A stretch of DNA of 64,000 nucleotides, from NCBI RefSeq assembly GCF_003226565.1, contig NZ_QKOE01000012.1:62001-126000 (forward strand), written 5' to 3'. The notes under the pieces are model-generated. The model was not told the DNA's origin. It saw only the letters and a program-made list of their open reading frames with translations, and did not search any database. This stretch comes from Parazoarcus communis SWub3 = DSM 12120. Its GTDB lineage: Bacteria; Pseudomonadota; Gammaproteobacteria; Burkholderiales; Rhodocyclaceae. The position numbers and the translations under genes are program-made. Positions 59,287-64,000 of the stretch are shown one piece after another. Position 1 is the stretch's first letter. The number at the start of each line of letters is the position of its first letter.

Positions 59287-60444
59287 TCAGTGCTTACCGC
59301 CGTAGCCCGCCACCCCGATCATCAGGCGAACGGCCTGGTAAGCCAGCCAGCTGAGCGCACGCCGCAAACGCGGCAACCGTCGCCAATCCTCATGGCGCAA
59401 CTCCTTCGCACCGCTGTCGATCGCCCGCTCCAGGCTGCGCTGCAGTTCTGCTGCAAAGCTTCGATCCTGCACCACCACATTCGCCTCGCGCGCCAGCAAC
59501 AGGCTGAAAGGATCGATATTGCTCGAACCCACCGTCGCCCACCCTCCATCGACGACGGCCACCTTGGCATGCAGCACGCTGCGGTGATACTCGAACAACC
59601 GGATGCCCCGCTCAAGAAACAGCGGATACAACGCGCGGCTAGCGTAGTGCTGCACCGGATGATCCGCCAACCCTTGCAGCAGCAGGGTGACACGGACCCC
59701 ACGCGCCGCAGCATCAAGCAAGGCATGCCGGAAGCGTCTTCCCGGAAAGAAGTAAGCGTTCGCGATGAGAATCTGCTCACGAGCACTTGCTATCGCCTCC
59801 AGATAGGCATTTTCGATATCGAAACGATGGCGCAGATTGTCGCGTATGAGATAGGCGGCCCGTACTGCTCCCGCCGGCGTGACGACTGCAGGCGCACGCA
59901 GATGAACCGGCACCCGCCGCTGAAAACTCGCCCAGGCGACCAGCCGCCACAAGCGATATACCGAACCCAGAATGGGTTCAAGCAGTGGCCCCTCGACCCT
60001 GACCGCATAGTCGTAGCGCGGGTGGGGGGGGCCATGGTGTTCGAAGTCGTCGACAACGTTGATGCCACCAACAAAGGCGGTCCGCCCATCGATGACCACC
60101 ACCTTTCGATGCAGACGACGGAGCCGGTGCCGGCGCAACGACAGCACGCGCAGCTCGCGCCGGTAAATCAGGACGTCGACTCCGCCGGCCTGCAGGTCAT
60201 CCATCAGACTGCGCACGAAAGGACGACCGCCGAAACCATCGACCATCAAGCGCACGGTCACGCCACGGGCGGCGGCACGCATGAGCGCGCTGGCCACCCG
60301 CCTGCCAGTGTCGTCGGGATCAAAGATGTAAAACTGCAGGAAGATCTCACGCCGTGCTGCACCGATCTCGGCAAGCAGGGCCGGAAAGTACTGCTCACCA
60401 TTCTCCAGCAATGCGATCGCATTGCCACCACTTGCAGTGGTCAA
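59287..60444 (-). CDS. clsB: Cardiolipin synthase-like phospholipase D protein (ClsB type)
   Basis: 385 residues from a TTG at 60444 (GGAG 10 nt upstream). The frame opens at 60498, but the TTG overlaps the stop of the upstream gene (TTGA), supporting the shorter start. Two HKD motifs, LHRKVVVIDG and LHAKVAVVDG, mark a phosphatidyltransferase/PLD; the second is followed by GSSNIDPFS. Makes cardiolipin or phosphatidylglycerol exchange products at the membrane. Confidence 0.88.
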   Translation of the reverse strand: MTTASGGNAIALLENGEQYFPALLAEIGAARREIFLQFYIFDPDDTGRRVASALMRAAARGVTVRLMVDGFGGRPFVRSLMDDLQAGGVDVLIYRRELRVLSLRRHRLRRLHRKVVVIDGRTAFVGGINVVDDFEHHGPPHPRYDYAVRVEGPLLEPILGSVYRLWRLVAWASFQRRVPVHLRAPAVVTPAGAVRAAYLIRDNLRHRFDIENAYLEAIASAREQILIANAYFFPGRRFRHALLDAAARGVRVTLLLQGLADHPVQHYASRALYPLFLERGIRLFEYHRSVLHAKVAVVDGGWATVGSSNIDPFSLLLAREANVVVQDRSFAAELQRSLERAIDSGAKELRHEDWRRLPRLRRALSWLAYQAVRLMIGVAGYGGKH

Positions 60445-61190
60445 GTGATCAACTCCAGATCCGCGGTGAGTGCAGCGTGGTCGGATATCCGCGACCATGG
60501 CTCACCGAAATGAACCCGCGTCTGACGAACGGTGAAGCCGCGCACGTAGATCCGGTCCAGGCGAAAGAAAGGAAGGGCGCTGGGAAAGCTGCGCGTCGGG
60601 CGCCCCCCGGCATGGGCAAACGCCTCGGTGAGCCCAAGGCGACGTCCCAGCAAGTGATCCGCATGATTGCGCCAGTCATTGAAATCACCTGCAATGATCA
60701 ATGGCGCTCCATCGGGAGCAAGACGCTCCATGCGCTCGGCCAAGGCCTCCATCTGCCGTCGCCGGCTACCCGCCATCAATCCGAGATGAACACAGACGCA
60801 ATGCACCGGTCGATCGAGTGCCGGCAGTGACACTTCGCAATGCAGCAATCCCCGCCGCTCGAAACGGTGGTCGGACACATCCTGGTTGTCGGCACTGAGG
60901 ATGGCATGACGGCTGAGGATTGCATTGCCGTGGTGGCCATGATCATAGACCGCGTTGCCACCATAGGCGGTCTGATGCCAGACATCTTCGGCCAGGAACT
61001 CGTGCTGGGGACGATGCGGCCAGTCCGCATGCTGCAGTGGATGACGCAGGTGCAAGCCCTGCACTTCCTGCAGGAACACCAGATCGACATCGAGACTGCG
61101 CAGGCGCTCCCGCAGTTCGTGCACCACCATGCGGCGGTTGAACTGCGAGAAGCCTTTGTGGATGTTGTAGGTACAGATGCGCAGCGTCAT
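60441..61190 (-). CDS. Endonuclease/exonuclease/phosphatase family protein
   Basis: 249 residues from ATG 61190. Motifs of the family: CTYNIHKGF, LQEVQG, HLGL, GDFNDWRNH, and SDHAAL. Matches YbhP-type proteins, which are often found beside clsB, as here (coupled by TTGA). A phosphodiesterase on membrane lipid or nucleotide is possible. Confidence 0.85.
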   Translation of the reverse strand: MTLRICTYNIHKGFSQFNRRMVVHELRERLRSLDVDLVFLQEVQGLHLRHPLQHADWPHRPQHEFLAEDVWHQTAYGGNAVYDHGHHGNAILSRHAILSADNQDVSDHRFERRGLLHCEVSLPALDRPVHCVCVHLGLMAGSRRRQMEALAERMERLAPDGAPLIIAGDFNDWRNHADHLLGRRLGLTEAFAHAGGRPTRSFPSALPFFRLDRIYVRGFTVRQTRVHFGEPWSRISDHAALTADLELIT

Positions 61191-61215
61191 GATCGCAGCG
61201 CTCCGGGCCCAGCCT

Positions 61216-62316
61216 TCAGGACACCGCCAGCATGCGATCGAGCGCGACACGGGCAAGTTCGGCCTCGTGCGCCGGCACCCGGATCGGATTGACGATGTTG
61301 CCGTCCGCCAGATTCTCCAGCGTCCACGCGAGGTGCTGAGGATCGATGCGCTGCATGGTCGAGCACATGCATACCGTCGGGGCCATGAACTGCACGATCT
61401 TGCCCTGCGGCTTCATCTCCTCGGCCAGGCGATTGACCAGATTGAGCTCGGTACCCACCAGCCAGCGGGTATTGGCAGGTGCCGCCGCAATGGTGTTGAT
61501 GATGTACTCGGTGGAGCCCACATAGTCGGACTGCTGGCACACCGCCAGGCTGCTTTCCGGATGCGAGATCACCAGCCCTTCGGGATGCTGCATGCGCCAG
61601 CGCCGGATGTGGCTTTCCTGGAACATCTGATGTACCGAGCAATGTCCTTTCCACAACAGCACCTTGGCCATGCGGATCTGCTCGGGGGTGAGGCCGCCAT
61701 ATTCGAGATCCGGATCCCACACCACCATCTGCTCAAGCGGAATACCCTTCTTGTAGCCCGTCCAGCGGCCGAGATGCTGATCGGGGAAGAACAGCACCTT
61801 CTCACGCTGCGCGAATGCCCAGTCCATGATCGTCGGCGCATTGGTCGAGGTGCAGACGATGCCCCCGTGCTCACCGCAGAACGCCTTCAGGTCGGCCGCC
61901 GAGTTGATGTAGGTCACCGGCGTGATCAGGCTGTCGGGCGTCCCAAGCACCTCCGTCAACTCTCGCCAGCAGCGCTCGACCTTTGCCAGATTGGCCATGT
62001 CCGCCATCGAGCAGCCGGCGGCCAGGTCGGGCAGGATCGCAGTCTGTCCGGGCTTGGACAGGATGTCGGCCACCTCCGCCATGAAATGCACGCCGCAAAA
62101 GACAATGAATTCTGCGTCGGTCTGCGATGCCAAGCGGGCGAGCTTGAGCGAATCCCCGGTGAGATCGGCGTGCTGATAGACGTCGGCACGCTGGTAATGA
62201 TGGCACAACAGCACCGCGCGATCGCCCAGACGGGCCCGTGCCGCGCGGATGCGCTCCTGCGCTTCGGTGTCGGCGAGCGCATTGAAACGATCGAAACTGA
62301 TGGTGGCTACCTGCAT
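61216..62316 (-). CDS. nadA: Quinolinate synthase NadA
   Basis: 366 residues. Conserved parts: HHYQRADVYQHADLTGDSL, CGVHFMAEVADIL, VTYINSAADLKAFCGEHGG, and the three [4Fe-4S] Cys including the late one in APTVCMCSTM. It condenses iminoaspartate with dihydroxyacetone phosphate to quinolinate in NAD synthesis. CAGGATAGG precedes the ATG. nadB and nadC are not in the window. Confidence 0.95.
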   Translation of the reverse strand: MQVATISFDRFNALADTEAQERIRAARARLGDRAVLLCHHYQRADVYQHADLTGDSLKLARLASQTDAEFIVFCGVHFMAEVADILSKPGQTAILPDLAAGCSMADMANLAKVERCWRELTEVLGTPDSLITPVTYINSAADLKAFCGEHGGIVCTSTNAPTIMDWAFAQREKVLFFPDQHLGRWTGYKKGIPLEQMVVWDPDLEYGGLTPEQIRMAKVLLWKGHCSVHQMFQESHIRRWRMQHPEGLVISHPESSLAVCQQSDYVGSTEYIINTIAAAPANTRWLVGTELNLVNRLAEEMKPQGKIVQFMAPTVCMCSTMQRIDPQHLAWTLENLADGNIVNPIRVPAHEAELARVALDRMLAVS

Positions 62317-62396
62317 GATACCTATCCTGATTGAGGAGAAGCCCCCGAACCCGGCTTGTGCCTGCCTGGCTTACGACACCGGTCCGGGAGAAAAGA

Positions 62397-62849
62397 TCAG
62401 CCTTGCTGCCAGGGCAGGCCGGCATGTCGCCAGCCGCCGATACGGTTGCGATGCCCCTCGGCATCCTTGTCACCTTCAAAGCCCTCAAGGATGTTGTAGC
62501 AGTTGCTGAAACCTGCCACGATCGCTGCACGCGCTGCTGCATCGGAACGCGCGCCAGATCGGCACAGAAACATCACCAGCGCCTCTCGATCGACCTGATG
62601 CTGCAACTGTGAGACAAAGTTGGGATTGGGTTGCATGCCCGGATAGCCCAACCACTCGATCTCCACTGCGCCCGGCACCCGCCCGACCCAATCCCACTCG
62701 GCGCGGGTGCGGACATCAACCAGCCGCGCGCCCGGCGCCAGCTGCAGGACCTGATAGGCCTCGGCCGGCGTCAGCGCACCCTGATAAGGCACCTGCATGT
62801 CTGCTGCGCGCTGCTGCGCCAGCGACAGCAATGCTGAAAGGGTTCCCAT
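62397..62849 (-). CDS. Rhodanese-like domain protein
   Basis: 150 residues, one rhodanese domain. Active loop CRSGARS with catalytic Cys; LVDVRTRAEWDWVG is the family entry motif. Likely sulfur transfer. It lies 80 bp upstream of nadA on the same strand and could serve Fe-S supply, though this is a guess. Confidence 0.85.
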   Translation of the reverse strand: MGTLSALLSLAQQRAADMQVPYQGALTPAEAYQVLQLAPGARLVDVRTRAEWDWVGRVPGAVEIEWLGYPGMQPNPNFVSQLQHQVDREALVMFLCRSGARSDAAARAAIVAGFSNCYNILEGFEGDKDAEGHRNRIGGWRHAGLPWQQG

Positions 62850-62908
62850 GGCAACATCCCGCTAGAATTCCACAAGATTCGAGTATACCTCTCCCTTTGA
62901 CCGCCGAC

Positions 62909-64000
62909 ATGCACCCCTCGCAGCAATCCCCCTCCGCCATGCCTGCGGCACGGCCAGCCGACAACAGCGCACGCAGCAAAGGCATACAGCGCGCGACGCT
63001 GGTCGCCATCGTCACCAACAGCCTGCTGGCGGCGGGGCAAGTGGTCATCGGCGTTTTCGCCAACGCCTTCAGCCTGGTCGCCGATGCCACCCATACCCTG
63101 TCGGATCTCATTACCGACATGATGGTGCTCGTTGCCGGCCGCCAGGGTGCCGACCCTGCCGACAGCAACCACCCCTATGGTCATGGCCGCATCGAGACAG
63201 TCACAACCCTGGCCTTGGGCGCGGTGCTGGCCGCGGTGGGTTGCGGTTTCCTGTGGTCCTCGGGGCTACGCTTGCAGGACATGGATAGCCAGCCCGACCT
63301 GCATCCCGCCGCTCTGGCAATGGCGGTGCTCACCCTGGCGGCCAAGGAAGGACTGTTCCGCTTCACGCTCGCGGCCAGCCGCCGGTGGAAGGCCCCCCTG
63401 CTCGAAGCCAACGCCTGGCACGCGCGCTCCGATGCAGCCTCTTCTCTGGTGGTCGCAGTCGGGATTGGCGGCAGCCTGGCCGGCTACCCCTTTCTCGAGC
63501 CCCTTGCGGCAGCGGTGGTCGGCTTCCTGATCCTGCATATGGGCTTTCGCCTGGGCATGAAAGCCATCCGCGAACTGATCGACACCGGACTGCCTGCCGC
63601 CGATATCGCAAGACTGCGCCGCACCATCGTTGACACCCCGGGCGTGATCGGTCTGCACGACCTGCGAACTCGCCGGATGGCAGATCGCGTCCTGTGCGAC
63701 GCCCATGTCCAGGTCGACCCGCGCATCACGGTTTCCGAGGGGCATCGCATCTCGGACAACGTTTTCTTCAGGGTACGGGCAGCACATCCGGACGTGCAGG
63801 ATGTACTCGTTCATATAGATGCCGAAGACGATGGAGTGGATCAGTCAGTACCGGTCGGCCCACTCCCCGAACGCGAACGCGTCACCGCCGACATCCAGGC
63901 ACTGATTGGCACCGAACCCGTCCCGCGGCGCATTCAACTACACTATCTGGGGCAACGCGTGGAGGTGGAAGTCTATTTCGCACCAGACCAGACCCCGGCT
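62909..64000 (+). CDS. Cation diffusion facilitator (Zn/Co/Fe efflux); 3' end cut by window
   Basis: 364 codons are visible and the frame is still open at the window edge. Membrane segments begin at about residue 30; metal-site residues are in DATHTLSDLITD and HARSDAASS, as in CDF proteins. The cytoplasmic tail has a CDF ferredoxin-like domain (GVIGLHDLRTRRMADRVLCDAHVQVDP in outline). No Shine-Dalgarno sequence is clear. It carries heavy metals out in exchange for protons. The extra length after residue 310 suggests an extended C-terminal domain. Confidence 0.88.
   Translation, partial: MHPSQQSPSAMPAARPADNSARSKGIQRATLVAIVTNSLLAAGQVVIGVFANAFSLVADATHTLSDLITDMMVLVAGRQGADPADSNHPYGHGRIETVTTLALGAVLAAVGCGFLWSSGLRLQDMDSQPDLHPAALAMAVLTLAAKEGLFRFTLAASRRWKAPLLEANAWHARSDAASSLVVAVGIGGSLAGYPFLEPLAAAVVGFLILHMGFRLGMKAIRELIDTGLPAADIARLRRTIVDTPGVIGLHDLRTRRMADRVLCDAHVQVDPRITVSEGHRISDNVFFRVRAAHPDVQDVLVHIDAEDDGVDQSVPVGPLPERERVTADIQALIGTEPVPRRIQLHYLGQRVEVEVYFAPDQTPA

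Overview
The window is high-GC, gene-dense chromosomal DNA that looks like a betaproteobacterium of the Rhodocyclales (Azoarcus/Aromatoleum/Thauera type). This rests on gene content: a branched-chain-type ABC transporter next to acyl-CoA and phenylacetate-CoA ligase-like genes, a fused isobutyryl-CoA mutase (IcmF), a betaproteobacterial-style aa3 oxidase operon with DUF2970 and a 38-residue assembly protein, and rpoH under a CIRCE element. Genus is an inference. I saw no rRNA, tRNA, CRISPR array, insertion sequence or prophage.

Layout. 1-8586 (minus): an operon for an AMP-forming acyl-CoA ligase, LivG, LivH, LivM, a periplasmic binding protein, LivF and a truncated PaaK-like ligase, probably for uptake and CoA activation of an organic (perhaps aromatic) acid. 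8750-10378: an Aer-like chemoreceptor with a sigma-28-type promoter. 10591-15077: IcmF, divergent from an AraC-type regulator. 15245-18020: a PAS hybrid histidine kinase and an OmpR-type response regulator. 18159-18641: a VOC protein resembling methylmalonyl-CoA epimerase. 18717-22850: a lysine-2,3-aminomutase-like radical SAM protein and a GGDEF/EAL protein. 23041-31090: the propionyl-CoA to succinyl-CoA operon (mutase, MeaB, carboxylase beta, a short leader ORF, carboxylase alpha), divergent from a GntR/FCD regulator. 31094-37100: a CBS/CorC protein, the acetate permease pair, a crotonase and cobyric acid synthase. 37199-38170: CIRCE, rpoH and a terminator. 38210-46762: an aa3 cytochrome c oxidase operon with heme A synthesis and assembly genes, headed by a perfect FNR/Anr box. 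46858-56104: a ten-gene cluster divergent from a MerR/cobalamin-binding LitR/CarH-type regulator. 56253-64000: Na/Pi transporter, GluQ-RS, CoA-binding protein, cardiolipin synthase-like protein, endonuclease-like protein, NadA, rhodanese and a truncated cation efflux protein.

The most notable system is the LitR/CarH cluster. The regulator keeps the residues that bind adenosylcobalamin in CarH. Its divergent promoter region holds two copies of the palindrome TTGTC-N3-GACAA 63 bp apart. The operon joins GTP cyclohydrolase FolE2 to a lipid-modification set (FAD oxidoreductase, DUF1365, cyclopropane-fatty-acid-synthase family enzyme, SDR, lipoprotein, transporter). A light or singlet-oxygen response remodelling membrane lipids is the best hypothesis. 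Cobalamin recurs in the window: IcmF, methylmalonyl-CoA mutase, MeaB, CobQ and the photoreceptor-like regulator.

A second new signal is a 12-bp element (ATAATTATGGAT) shared by the methylmalonyl-CoA mutase promoter and the VOC promoter 12 kb away. It suggests that one GntR regulator controls both and that the VOC protein is the missing epimerase. A third is a 34-bp duplication of the start of the carboxylase alpha gene, which creates a 41-codon leader ORF whose stop overlaps the true GTG start.
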